From Bryoerythrophyllum caledonicum (taxonomy: Eukaryota > Streptophyta > Bryopsida > Pottiales > Pottiaceae), in assembly GCA_963971425.1 (NCBI GenBank), contig OZ020525.1:7237560-7301559 (forward strand): a stretch of DNA of 64,000 nt, given 5' to 3'. The translations under genes were made by a program, and so were the position numbers. Shown piece after piece: positions 11,154-22,669 of the stretch (position 1 is the first letter of the stretch; the number at the start of each line of letters is the position of its first letter). The notes below the pieces were generated by a model. That model had not been told where the DNA came from. It worked only from the letters and a program-made list of their open reading frames with translations, and ran no database searches.

Positions 11154-12132
11154 TGAGTGCCCAATAAACCGACTGGCAGTGGCAGAATTTGGCATCGCGA
11201 CCTACCTACGTGACCACGCAGGTGCTTCTGGGCATCTAGCGCTTGTTCGCAAATGCATGTTCGGTACAAGTATCATATAGAACATGGAGCATGTGCTGGT
11301 TGCGGTTGATTTTCACGCCGCCATGATGGTGAAAGGACAAAGCAAGAAAGTTAATGAAAAAGTTAATAAACAGGTAAAATTTCATTTGTTTCTTTTTTGT
11401 TGTTTATGACACACACAAGTTGCTATATTGGCAACTTGCTGCAATCCCATCTAGTAGAGAGAAGATTTTATAGCCAAGAATCAAACCCCCCAACCACTCA
11501 ATTTGAAGATATGTTTGGTATCTCCCACCATCACTTGAGTAAGATAGGGTCATCTTGGACTAGATAAATTTTGTTTAAATTGTTCTACCTTACGCAATGG
11601 TCACTTTTGTAAATGATTACTTCACAATGGAGAATGTCCAAAAATTTGGATAATTCAAGAGTTTTGTCTAGATCATACCTGTGTAATGCCAATGTGACAC
11701 CCGTGTTATGTTAAGTGAAACGTGTGACATATCTAGGTACATGTGTATTATATATAGGTCAAGTACATGATATATCTAGGTGATACCCATGTAATACCTA
11801 GATGATATCCATTTTGTCAAAACCACTGATATTTGGAAAAATAGTACTTCAGTAGGTTGGTGTTCAAAGTGCATTGCATAGAGTATCGTGCTCATGTTTG
11901 GGTTCACCCGTAAAAGACATTCTTCTTACACGGAACATTTGAGATTTTGAGAGGATTCCTAAAAGTTTAATTTTGAAAAGTTAAGTTTGAAGTTTTCATT
12001 GAGAATAGGCATTTTGAAAAGGTTTGCACAAGTATTTTTTAAAATGATTACAAGGGATAAAGTATGGTGCTTCAAAAATTGAAAGTTGGACTTTGAGGTA
12101 GTAACTGCCGAGCAGAATAGAACTTTTACTCT
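11154..12132. other. Unassigned AT-rich spacer
   Basis: No gene recognised. At about 11690-11810 there is a loosely repetitive stretch with variants of 'ctaggtgatacc/ccgtgttatg/acatgtgtat'; I see no further structure. Confidence 0.4.
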
Positions 12133-12136
12133 TTAA

Positions 12137-13086
12137 CCCCTAAATTTCCTTGACAATTTCACACCAAAAACACTTCAAAACTATTAATTCTAGTGCAATG
12201 AGCAAGGAAGGAAACAAAAAAAAAATTGTATTTCTAGTTTTGATTGTAAAATCTTATTAAACACTAATAAACAACATACTTACAAAATTTCATCAACTTT
12301 GACCGCATGGATTGAAAGATAACAGGGTTTGAAGTAGAAAAATAATTCATTTTTGTCCATGCTTTTGAGTGGATCAGGAGACTTTGACTTCACTTGGTAT
12401 CAAAGTTTTGCACTACACAAGGTCAAAATTTTATATCATCATGTTGATCATGATATTAAATCCTTGTACACCAATTTTTAGAGGTAGACAAGGGATATAG
12501 CATAATATTCAAAAAAAATTGTGCAAAAGGAGTGGAGGTTCAAAATGTGCCAATTCACATTTTGTTTTTTGTCAACTTTATATGTTTTAGAATGATAATC
12601 CAAATTTTCAATAAGAAGGTTTTCACCACGTCTTGAATAGAAAAAATAAGAAGTGACAAATATGAAGATCTCAAAGTATTATGTGCAAAAGAAGAAGCTT
12701 TTTGGGGTCCTTGCCCGAGAACGTGCGGCAATATGTAATTTTTTTGACTTGGGATAAAATCCATGTTTTCACTAAAGACAATAAATGGTTTTTGACAATA
12801 TGAAAGGAAATAATATAACTTGCTAGTATTGAACATCACAAATTGACTAGAGTGTTCTAGCAAAAGTTTTTGGAGTTCCTCAATGTGCCCGCACTCAACA
12901 AGAATTTCTATGGCATAACTTTTTTCTATAAGTCCAATGAGAATAAAAAATGATACTCCCACGTACGTCTTGTCTTCTTGCATCTTTGGACAAATTTGCA
13001 AAAATTGCAAAACTTATAGATTGCAACCATGGAAATGTGCCCAAGATTTGCAAAAGCCCACCTCATGATCTTTTTTCATTTAGGGG
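12137..13086. mobile_element. TTAA-inserting MITE-like element, copy 3 (950 bp)
   Basis: Exact TTAA flanks at 12133-12136 and 13087-13090. Left end CCCCTAAATTTCCTTGAC, right end ..CATTTAGGGG. The interior is shared with the copies beginning at 13755 and 52949. It is a diverged subfamily relative to copies 1 and 2. Small frames inside (for example 12555-13010, minus) have no recognisable domain. Confidence 0.8.
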
Positions 13087-13169
13087 TTAAATACATGTAT
13101 CATACAATCCGCATAGTCAAAAAAAAAATTGAGTGGTTCTAGTGAAATATAGCTATAGTGCTTTAGGAG

Positions 13170-13490
13170 TTAAGGTAAACCCCCCCATAACCGACGAGTT
13201 AAGCAATGTGCATAAAAGGAGAGAGCAAATAAAAATTAATATGTTTTTCGGTTATAGCCAGTAGAAATTACAATTTCAATCCAAGTGATTTCATATTTTT
13301 CCAATGAAAACATAATTAGTTGTGGATTTTCAAAATGTGTTGCCATGTTCACTTCGTGGCCACCAATCATGGCAGCCCCCATAAGCAACGACCAAAGGCA
13401 AGGGTCCTGACTAATAGCAAACCTCAAATTGGAGCTGAATGGGATGGAAGTGGGTCGAATATACCCCAATTTAAAATTAGGTCTGGACCC
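13170..13490. repeat. Paralogous segment lacking the insertions seen at 5.2-6.8 kb
   Basis: Collinear with 5164-6965 minus the two elements there. At 13198-13201 it has an intact TTAA where copy 1 is inserted, and at about 13313-13316 it has 'atta' where TA-MITE copy A is inserted. It continues as unassigned sequence to about 13750. Confidence 0.6.
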
Positions 13491-14208
13491 GGTAAATTAG
13501 CTGCCGCTGTGCATGAATCATGGAGCGTACCGAGCGCGTGCTTGCTACAGTTTATGGTGCCCTCGTTTATGTCGAAAAGATCGATATCATCGTTTATGGT
13601 CTTTATTAGGACAATTGCAGCGACAGTAACGCAAGTGGCATGGTGAAGAATGTGGCGGCCTACCCTTGGAAGTATAGTCTGCTTTTTCTGAAAGTTGAAG
13701 GGGCAGCAACCCTGACTTTCCCCTTCAACCTGTGAATGAAGCGTAAACCCTTAGCCCGTAAATCTTCTTGACAATTTCACGCCAAAATCACTTCAAACCT
13801 ATTAGTTCTAGTGCAATGAGTAAGGAAGGAAACAAAAAAAATTGTTTCCACTTTCAACTGTAGGATCTCAATCGAGAATTATAAAGTAACATACTCAAAA
13901 AATCTCATCAACTTTGACCACACGGATTGAAAGATTATTAAGTTGATGAAGAAAATTTAATGATTCTTTTTCTTCCATGCGTTGAGGGGATCAACAGACT
14001 TTGACTTCACTTGGTGTCAATTTTTTGCACTTCACAAGGTCAAAATTTTATATCATCATGTTGAACATGATATTAAATCCTTGTACACCAATTTTTAGAG
14101 GTAGAGGCGCAAGCGTTCGCAGCACCTACCTTGGGGATGAAGTGGACGAGGATGAATCCCTCTCACTGTTGCCCCGTAGATCCCGAACCTAGGTTTTCCC
14201 GAACCTAT

Positions 14209-16791
14209 GGATAGGGTATTGACAGGGCTTGAACCCAAACCCTCCCTCTTCGTTCACCCTCCCTCCTTCATTCTCTCGCGATCGCCCTCTCGCCGCTATT
14301 GCTCGGTGAAGGTGGCTGTTGCTTGGTGTTGGTGGAAGGAATGTGAGTGTTGGGTGCGAGTTGTTTACGTGTATGGGTGGGTGTTGGGTGCGAAAGTTAG
14401 GTGATCTAATCGTTGTTTTTTGCAATGCTGTTGAGCTCTGTACGTGGTGTTCGTGGGCGTGGGCGTGGTGTTCGGTGCGGTAGTGTCAGATCGGGTGCAC
14501 TGCCCGAGATCGTGAACTATACAAGGTGATGATTCAAACCTAGATCTCTAAATCCTAGCTTCGAGTTTGTAGCGACTTGGCGACTTGGTGACTTTGTGTC
14601 GGGCTGCACACGACGAGCGCGGGCGTAACAGGCTTCTCCGCCTGTACCTTCTTGCCGGATTGCTCCTCTTCTGATCACTTCGGACGATTGTGATGAGTAC
14701 GCGGAGATTATCATAAACAACTCATTGCCACCTCAGAACCTAGAGCTTCCATATGTTAGACGTGGGGCAGATCGCAATGAAAGCGTGCTCATGCCGAGAA
14801 GTCCTGTCTCTCGTCGTTGTGTCATATCTTAACAGGGCTTTCTTATCTTGCAGCGTTGTACTTTTGGGGTTTCAGATACCGTTTACTGGGATAGGGTATT
14901 GACAGCGAAAGTTTCTCGGTTTTTGTTTTGAATATAGGTGGAGTGGTTGTTTTCTTAGAGCGTGAATATGGACAACACGGACGTTCTTTCTGCTTCAGCA
15001 CTCATTGGTACGTCTCATTCCCACTCTAGTGCTGTGATGCCGCATTTGTGGCATCACAGCTTTTTTTTTGGCTTCATTTTTCTTGATCAGTACCCTATCC
15101 GTCAAATAATCGGACTTGTGCGTTTGTTTTTTGCCCAGAGTACTTACAAGTGAAGGGGGACTTTGGAGGATCTTGTTTGGCCCATAATTGTTCCATATTG
15201 AAATCCTGAAACACCTCAACAGAAAATATGCACAACATGGAAAAGCGCGATTTTACATATTCTTCTGTCAGTACCCTATCTTAGTATAATGGTCGCAGTC
15301 TACGACCATTGGCTGAAGCAGACATAAATGGATTCTCACAATGAAAAGACAATATCCTATCCACAGTTATTGAAGATTTAGGACAATGAATCAGTTGAGA
15401 ACAATAGACCATGAAACATAGTTCAAACCATGAAGTTTGTACTACTCCTAGTAAGGAAAGATTCAAAGAATTGTTCAAAGTCGAACCCTAAAACCTGACA
15501 ATATCCTATCATATAGACCCGCAGAAAATTTGAGATATTTGTGGAGAATGAAGCTACTTAAGCAATAAACAAAGCAAAGTTAGAGAAAGCATATATTACC
15601 TTGGAGTACTCTTCAAGAAAGCATGGATGATTGAAAGAATAATGGACTCTTACAATGGTATTGAGGTGCACTACACTCCTCCAAAAAGAAAGATGTAGAA
15701 GAGAACTTGGGGATGTTGTTCAAAAATTGAGATCCCTTTTTTTAGAGAACTCATTCCTTGAAGGAGAACACCATGGAGACGTAATAAGCAAATTAGGTAT
15801 TAAAATGTTGCAATTGTTTGAAGTTTTGAATAACACTAAAGTGCATTGAAGGGAATTGAACGAGTATATTTCTCTACTTAAAAAATTTGTTTAGAATTTT
15901 TTTAAAACCTGTAACTATGATGTTTTATTCTAATACACCCAATTAGTCTAGGATGGTACAACAATTTCCAACAGTTTAACCAAATGAATGCAAAAGAATA
16001 TTGAACGAAATACGTGTAGGAATATAAATAGCTTGCTTAAAACTTATAAGCGAAGCTAGTGGAGGGGAAAAAGAAAAATAAAAGGAAAAAATAAATAAAA
16101 AAATGTAGATTGAACGAAATACGTGTAGGAGTATAAATAGTTTGCTTTAAATTTTGAAACAAAGTGAATGGAGGGAAAAAAGAAAAATAAAAGGAAAAAG
16201 AAAAAATGAAAAAAAAGATTGAACGAAATACGTGTAGGAGTATAATTAGTTTGCTTTAAATTTTATAGCAAAGTGAATGGAGGGAAAAAAGAAAAATAAA
16301 AGGACAAAGGGAAAAAGAAAAAAAGATTGAACGAAAATCGTGTAAGAGTATAAATAGTTCTATTTAAATTTTGGTATATGAGAATGTGTCCAAAAAATTG
16401 AAGTGAAATAAATTAATTATAAGAACATGGATTTTATTATTCAAACTTAAAAACCTACTGAATGAAAAATTTGTATTCAAAATAAAATATAATACTTTAT
16501 ATCTAGATTATTAATTTATCTTTTATTAAAAAATAGGTTTAAATATTTAGAGCGAGTTTGAAGTACTTTGCATTTACTAAAATTTAACATGAAGGTAGTG
16601 AGCATTATAATGAAAACCCCAAATTATAAACCGCACAGCCTCAATTTAGAATCCTAAAGTTGTAGTGTGTGAACAAGGAACCCTAATATGTGATATTCTA
16701 CAACCCTAAGCTTTAAACTGAACGTGGATGAAGATTGTACGGGATAGGGTATTGACAGCTTCATCACAACTCTCCTGTCAATACCCTATCC
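14209..16791. repeat. Recurring motif GGATAGGGTATTGACAG in both orientations
   Basis: Forward copies are at 14209-14225, 14889-14905 and 16742-16758. Reverse or variant copies are near 15088-15100, 15265-15280, 15348-15362, 15494-15510 and 16775-16791. The last forward/reverse pair forms a perfect 17-bp inverted repeat separated by 16 bp. All copies lie inside the 14106-17216 element. Repeated subterminal motifs of this sort are typical transposase-binding sites in hAT and CACTA elements; that function is inferred. Confidence 0.7.
16001..16427 (+). repeat. 109-bp tandem repeat, four copies
   Basis: Units start with TTGAACGAAATACGTGTAGG at 16001, 16110, 16219 and 16327, giving periods of 109, 109 and 108 bp. 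Each unit continues with 'agtataaatagtttgctttaaattt' and a purine-rich 'ggagggaaaaaagaaaaataaaagg' tail. It lies inside the 3.1-kb element. Confidence 0.85.
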
Positions 16792-17309
16792 AATTTTTAT
16801 AGCACAGATCTGACCCCACATTAGCAGTTTTTTTTAATGTGGTGATGGCTAAATTAGAGTTTATTTTAAAAAATAAAAAAAATCTATCCTTATTTGGGAT
16901 TTTCAGTATATAATTCATTATTTGGAGAATTTTGGAAGAATGTGGCATCTCCCATATATGCACATGCCACCTCAACTAGTAGATTTTAAATTATAAACCA
17001 TATTTAGTGGACACAAGGGACACATGGGACACATGGGCGCCACCTACCTATCATATATAATTGGAAAAGGGGGAGACAAGCACTTTCCCCCCATTTCCGC
17101 CCACAACCTACCTCCTTCCTTTTTTCTAAACGTAGGTTTGGAGATGGCTCCATCCCCTTCTCATCCTTTAAAAAATTACTGCCACCTAGTTACTTAGGTG
17201 CTACGAACCGTTGCCCGAGGTAGAGAAGGGATACATCATATTCTAAAAAATTGTGCAAAAGGAGTGGAGGTTCAAAATGTGCCAATTCACAATTTGTTTT
17301 TTTCAGCCT

Positions 17310-17500
17310 TTCTTAATTTTTTGGATTTTTTGGATTTTTCGGGGACAAATTTAGGGCGTGCACCCCTAAATTACCTTCTAAGAGCCTACCTTGGTCTAAA
17401 TAGGCCCCCCCTCCAACAAAAAATAGGGGCCAGGTTTTGTCCACACCCTCCTTCCTATACCATCCGTCTATTTGGTTTAAAGAGATCCAAAATCGGCTTG
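17310..17500. repeat. GC-rich repeat family member
   Basis: Contains 'ttggattttttggattttt', 'ataggcccccc' and 'aataggggccaggttttg', all of which recur at 22215-22330 and in part at 7320-7500. Confidence 0.6.
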
Positions 17501-17539
17501 TTCCCGTAGGGACAAATTGTCCTTTAAGGGTTAATAACT

Positions 17540-17650
17540 GGACAACTTTTTCAGGAACTTGGGGTTGATGGGGGAGCTTTAGCTTGCATAAAGAAGGGCC
17601 CAAGAGCATTGATTGCCATGAACACTCATGCATTTCATTGCAGCAGAAAA
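17540..17650 (+). repeat. Third copy of the 376-540 repeat
   Basis: Shares 'ggaacttggggt', 'gggagctttagcttgcat' and 'agagcattgattgcc' with 376-540 and with the reverse complement of 1497-1648. Confidence 0.55.
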
Positions 17651-17723
17651 AGGAAATATGAGATATTTGGAAATCTATTCTTGTGCATAAAAGTCCACTG
17701 TCCCGTTTGTCGCCACTGTCATA

Positions 17724-19216
17724 CAGTCTAACCTTGTTAATATCACACCCTCCGTTTCACCCAAAAGTGTGATATTATCAAGGTGTGACAATTTTGATAA
17801 TATCACATTTGGCAATTTTAGGCAAAATGTGATATTATAAAAAAAAATCCAAAAAAAATCCAAAAAAAAATTAGAAAATTAAATAAAACAACAAACTATC
17901 ATACACTTGGTTTTCCAACTTGAATAAATCACTAATAGATGCCATAACTCACAAAAACCAAAGAAATGAATCACTTTTAGTTAGTGACATTCATAATAGG
18001 ACATAACAAGCTAGTAAATTCATTGAGACCTAACATAAATTATTTATCTCACCTCATGTGAAATAATCATTGAGACATAGCAGGTGACAAGGTGTAACGT
18101 ATATAAATTATGTTAGGTCTCAGGTTTAGCACTCGCTCCTCTAGCAAGTCTCAATTATAAAAATATGGTACACTCTGGAAGGAGCGGCTTCTTCTTCATC
18201 TGAATTTTTGTTTGTTAAAACTCTGTAGGAAATTCCGGATTAGAGCCTAAGCCAACAACGCATATAATTCTTCATGGTGACCCACCGCTCAAGCCCATTT
18301 CTACCTCAAAGGCCTTCATAGCAATCCACAATCACAACCCGAGCTAATCAATCCACCACTGCGGTACTGTACCACCCTAAAGATCACACATGATTCCTAC
18401 ACCTAGTAACAATTTGTTAGCAATTTACAAATTCAGGGGCCGTTGTAGTACCAGGAAAAAATTGCTACTCCCACATGAGCTGAATTGTAAGTCAAGCCGT
18501 TGGGGGTGTGCAGCAGGTCGCTGCAGCAAATGGGTCGCTGCTTTGTTTCAGAAAACCAACAATCGGTTCGCAGTGATCCAGGGGCTTTACAACAAAGGCA
18601 CCTCGGAAACCAGACGAAAGAAGGTTCTGGATTCTCTGAAGAAAGACATCTGCAGGTCCCAGAACGACATTGAGATTTACTCTGATTGCTACGCGTTGCC
18701 ACAAGCCATGATTGAGATGATGATTCAACCCAACGACTTACGACCTGCGACCCAACCTGCGGACTTATCACGACCCCACCTTTACAATCCGGCACAGCTT
18801 GCAGATATCCTCGGGACAATGCCACCGCAAGGAAACTCTCAGGAAAACGGCCGCTGCAAGGAAACCCTCATATTCTCTAGAGTCATGCTGGTTCGAGCTC
18901 GAAACCCTCGCACTTCCCAGAACTCTCGTCCTCACCAATATCTATGATTTGCCCACATTTTTCATCCACAAATCACCTTCACTTGTACATACAGTACAAC
19001 ATTCCGACGAGATAGGACATCATCTATGCTTATTCATCCATCCATTTTTGATATTGTCACACTTACACTACAGATTTTGAAAAAAAAATGTGATATTATC
19101 AAGGGTGATAGTGATATTAACAAGGGAGTTTTACACTAGGAAAATCCGTTTCAAGGTTTTGGGTGACAATATCAAGGTGTTCTATTAACAAGTGTGATAT
19201 TATCAAGGTTAGACTG
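17724..19216. mobile_element. pogo-like (Tc1/mariner superfamily) TIR element, 1,493 bp
   Basis: Ends are inverted repeats CAGTCTAACCTTG..TAATATCACA / TGTGATATTATCAAGGTTAGACTG, with exact TA duplications at 17722-17723 and 19217-19218. Internal copies of 'tgtgatattatcaagg' recur near both ends. TIRs starting with CAG plus TA flanks fit the pogo/Tigger group. The middle (about 18230-18950) has a different base composition and a 185-codon open frame (18390-18947) with no domain I recognise. It is either a captured fragment or a degraded transposase, so the element is probably non-autonomous. Confidence 0.75.
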
Positions 19217-19218
19217 TA

Positions 19219-21824
19219 CTGGCTTTTCCCTTCGAGATGGATGGAGTGAAAACAGTGGAGTTTCAGCAATATCTATCCTGGAATAGATTAACAACGAGTT
19301 GAGAATGGAGACGGTACATGCAGGATGACGTGATACATAGTCACGTAAGTAAAATTGGAGATTGACCTGGCCATATGCACCTCGTGGCTCGTGTACAGAT
19401 ACGGTATGAAATCGCTCACCCCTTAAAGTTCTGAAAATATATAAGTCAAGACCCTGCCTTTTCTTTAGAGAACACAACATTGCACCTGAGGAACATTGTG
19501 CACCGGCTCTTTTTACTCAGGGCCGCCGCCTCCTACAGTACATGCTTGACTTTCGGGAAAATTCTTATGTCCCGCTCGCCCCGCTCGCGCACGTGATGTC
19601 CCAAGAATGACGTGCGTTTTACTAGCGTAATGTGCTCTCAGATGTGAACTCGGTAATAATTTGGAGGGAAGTACTGTAGTGACAGAGGTGAACTGGTGCA
19701 TTGTGAATCCGACATGTGCACGTCACACTCTTTGCGGTTCCTCTCCACAGCTCCAGCCTCATCTGTTGGAAAGGTGTTTCTAGTTGGTACTTTTAGATGG
19801 AAACTGACGGAATTATGTTTAGGCACCGGCATCCAAGCGTGCATACACTTATGAACCACTTTGTGAGCTTATAATCATGAATGTGCAGGTGCAGATGTAA
19901 GTTCCAAATTCATTTTTATTTTCGAGCAAATTCCTTTCTTTTTTAAAATGCTCATGCCGAGAGTCTCTGTTATTTGTGCGAGCCCAGTTCTGTGGTGGGC
20001 ACTAAGTTCTGACATAATTATGCACGTGAATGCTGATGAAGAGGAAAGTTTGAGTTTCGTGCACTAAATGTAGACAGCTTGGGACACTGCAACTCTTATC
20101 GTAACGTACTTGGAAATACATTCACGTCTCGAGCCGATTGATGACAGGTTATACAACTGCAACTGTGGCGTCAACTTCTAGATGGCGCAGAAGTGTGTAT
20201 ATTCTCAAATTTTACCTGATAAAGGGGAATTCATAGCCTCCCTTTATCTTCTATTGAGTATGAAACTGTTTTTGTACAGACTGATGCGCTGATCGTTCAA
20301 GCATGCAGCATAAGATATTTGATCAGTGAAAGTCAAATGGTAGGCATTGCTCTCAAAAAACATGAGTCAGTACCAACCCTCTGAGCTTCAAACTAATGTA
20401 AATGTCATGACATCACCGCAAAATAGCCATGACCTTTCAATAATGTGTTTAAATAACACCTCCACACATACACTATCTGCACCTAATTCATATTCTAGCT
20501 TCACCGCTCCAATCAAAGCTGCAACTAATTTTTCAGATTCGTCCAAGAATTTGGACAATCCAGGACACTGTCATCAAATCTTTGGCTCATGTATTGTGTC
20601 CAATAATCAAGAGAGAACATTGCAGACGGGAAAGAATATACGAAAGAAAGAACACAGTTTGTGACATGACACATCCAAATTTAATCCATCAATATACACA
20701 TACAAAAGAGGCGCATATCTCAGTCACGTTCTCACCATTTCCATCCCTCAGCAGTACTTCTAGATATGCTACAACCGCCAAACCTCATGTCCTCGCTGCG
20801 ACATCGCCATTCCAACTCTACATATAGATATATCACCTACACACAGACACCTTACCTAGATTGCATTTCAGCTTCACCTGGTCCAATCAATCCAAAAACT
20901 TGCAACAAAACTTCGACAGTCCCTCCTGTACTTCAACAAACAAGGCCATTGCAGACGTTCGTGTTACGTTAGACAGAGGGAACACACCTCTTATTCTACC
21001 TCTCATCATTTTCATGCCGCTCCAGTAGTAAACATGATACAAAAGTCGAAGGAAAACGCCGAACTATTCCCCTCCTCTTGCGTATGATGCAGACCTTCGT
21101 CTGTATCGCTCATTAAGAGACACACAGATGAAGAATCTGCATCATAAACTAGTGGACGAGAATGGAAAACGCCTGTTACTAATAGGAACCACAGTACTAT
21201 TTACTGCATACATGCCCAATTCTACTACAAACTCACTAGCAGAGTGATACTGAGCGAGCTCACATCGTAGTCAGTCTACGTGAAGATACTGGTGGTGCAT
21301 GCTGAGATGCTGAGCACTGGTAGAACATGCTGAGATGGAGGGAGGGGTGGAGCCTGGGTGAGGATTTATAGAGGTACTGAACTAGGGAGGAGGTTGGTGG
21401 AGTAGGTACCGGGTTCAGCGCCGCATCGGAATGCGTCGGGGTGGCAGTTTGACAGAGCCTTGAATGGCCCGGCTGCTAAAGTGAAGTGGTTGGCCTCCTT
21501 GGCGAGCGAGGACATTGGCCACCGACACCGTTCTTGGGCAGATCACAGTGAACGCCGTCCCACGTTCTGCCGCTACCACGAATTGACTGTCGGGCTCCTG
21601 GTATGCGCAGATTTACCGGGCACCGATGACCAGGGTAAATCGTGGGCACCGGTGGTCAGAGTAAAATCCGTTACAACTCTTAAGTTATTTGATGAGTCTT
21701 TCCAAAAGAGGAAATCCAAGAGGTTAGAAATTTGTGAGACTGATTTAAATTGTGTTTTTTACAAGTGTAGATCCTCGTTGTCTGGGACAACAAGACAACG
21801 GGATGGGGGCAAGGGCCCTCTGAG
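19219..21824. other. Unassigned 2.6-kb region
   Basis: No gene could be supported. Frames at 20347-20664, 20582-20827 and 21460-21834 lack recognisable domains or splice-supported extensions. A short imperfect stem-loop is present at 21083-21146. This is the one sizeable stretch without obvious transposon structure, and low-expressed or non-coding genes cannot be excluded. Confidence 0.35.
21083..21146. repeat. Imperfect stem-loop
   Basis: TATGATGCAGACCTTCGTCTGT (22 nt; first 20 TATGATGCAGACCTTCGTCT) pairs with a 23-nt arm at 21124-21146 containing CAGATGAAGAATCTGCATCA. The loop is about 19 nt. A function as a small-RNA precursor is not shown. Confidence 0.4.
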
Positions 21825-22400
21825 GCCGATTTGACACGACATCCCCCACGCTTGGACTTACCGGGTGGGTGATGAGGTGGTGGGGCCAAAACCAGGCCCC
21901 TATTTTGTTTTTGAATGGGGGCCTAAATTTAGCCAAAGGGGTACATAGAGACTAAAATGGGGCCGTAGGCCCCAATTTTGTAAAAAAAAAGCCAAAAAAA
22001 GCCTCTGACCCCCCCAAAATGGGAGGGCCAGAAAAATGAACCCCTGCAATTAAGACGGGGGCCCACCTCGGGTAAGTCCGAGCGTGGGGGACGTCCTGTC
22101 CGCGCCCTCTGAGGCCCAGGGCGAATTGACCCCTCATTGGGACTTACCCGAGGTGGGCCCCGTCTTAATTGCATGGGGTCATTTTTCTGGCCCTCTTATT
22201 TTGGGGGGTCCTGAGGCTTTTTTTGGATTTTTTGGACAAATTTGATGCCTGCGGTCATTGATTACCCCCAAGGTACCTATCTTGGTATAAATAGGGCCCC
22301 ATCCAAAAACAAAATAGGGGCCAGGTTTTGCCCCACCACCTCGTGGCCCCCTCGGGTAAGTTCCAATGAAAGGGTCAATTTGCCCTTGGGTCCTCTGAGA
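21825..22400. repeat. Inverted pair of a GC-rich repeat
   Basis: The unit at 21825-22110 (ccaaaaccaggcccctattttg ... gaggggcc, ending gggtaagtccgagcgtgggg) is repeated in reverse complement at about 22135-22400 (aataggggccaggttttgcccc). 'Acttacccgaggtgggcccc' and 'ggggcccacctcgggtaagt' face each other near the centre. Further relatives lie at 7260-7570 and 17310-17500. I regard it as a non-coding mobile family without a superfamily assignment. Confidence 0.6.
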
Positions 22401-22669
22401 CCTTGTTCCAAAGTGAGACCATGTTCCTTTGAGATCCTCTCCTCCCAATACACTATACATAGTATTATTAGTATTACTATGTACTAATAATACGTAACCA
22501 TGTCATGGTATCAACCTAGGTATCATCCACCGAACAGATATAGAGGTGTTTTCTTTTATATAGAGAGAAATACACATTGAGTTGCAATAGAGAAACAAAG
22601 TTTAGAATTTTGAAGCAATTGAGTCTTGTTGCCCATGTTAATCAAGATGTCTGTAGATTTTTTAATTTT

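Larger units (their letters stand above)
14106..17216. mobile_element. 3,111-bp TIR element with 8-bp target duplication
   Basis: Flanked by an exact 8-bp direct repeat GAGGTAGA (14098-14105 and 17217-17224), where the host TTAA-type element is interrupted. The ends are imperfect inverted repeats: GGCGCAAGCGTTCGCAGCAC at left, and the reverse complement of the right end reads GGGCAACGGTTCGTAGCACC. An 8-bp duplication fits hAT-type elements or some Mutator-like elements; the TIR sequence does not settle which. No transposase is recognisable, so it is probably non-autonomous. It contains a repeated 16-17-bp motif (see separate entry) and a 109-bp tandem array. Confidence 0.8.
13755..17528. mobile_element. 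TTAA-type element copy 4, split by a 3.1-kb insertion
   Basis: The left part, 13755-14105 (flank TTAG 13751-13754), follows copy 3 base for base in order up to 'ccaatttttagaggtaga'. The same alignment resumes at 17217 (gaggtagagaagggatac ... caaaaggagtggaggttc). The right end (gtcctttaaggg, then TTAA) is near 17528. A GC-rich repeat at about 17310-17500 is a further insertion or replacement near the right end. Confidence 0.7.

Noticed and set aside
20347-20972. Overlapping short frames on the plus strand
   Set aside because: Ser/Thr/His-rich translations without domain, splice consensus or conserved partner.
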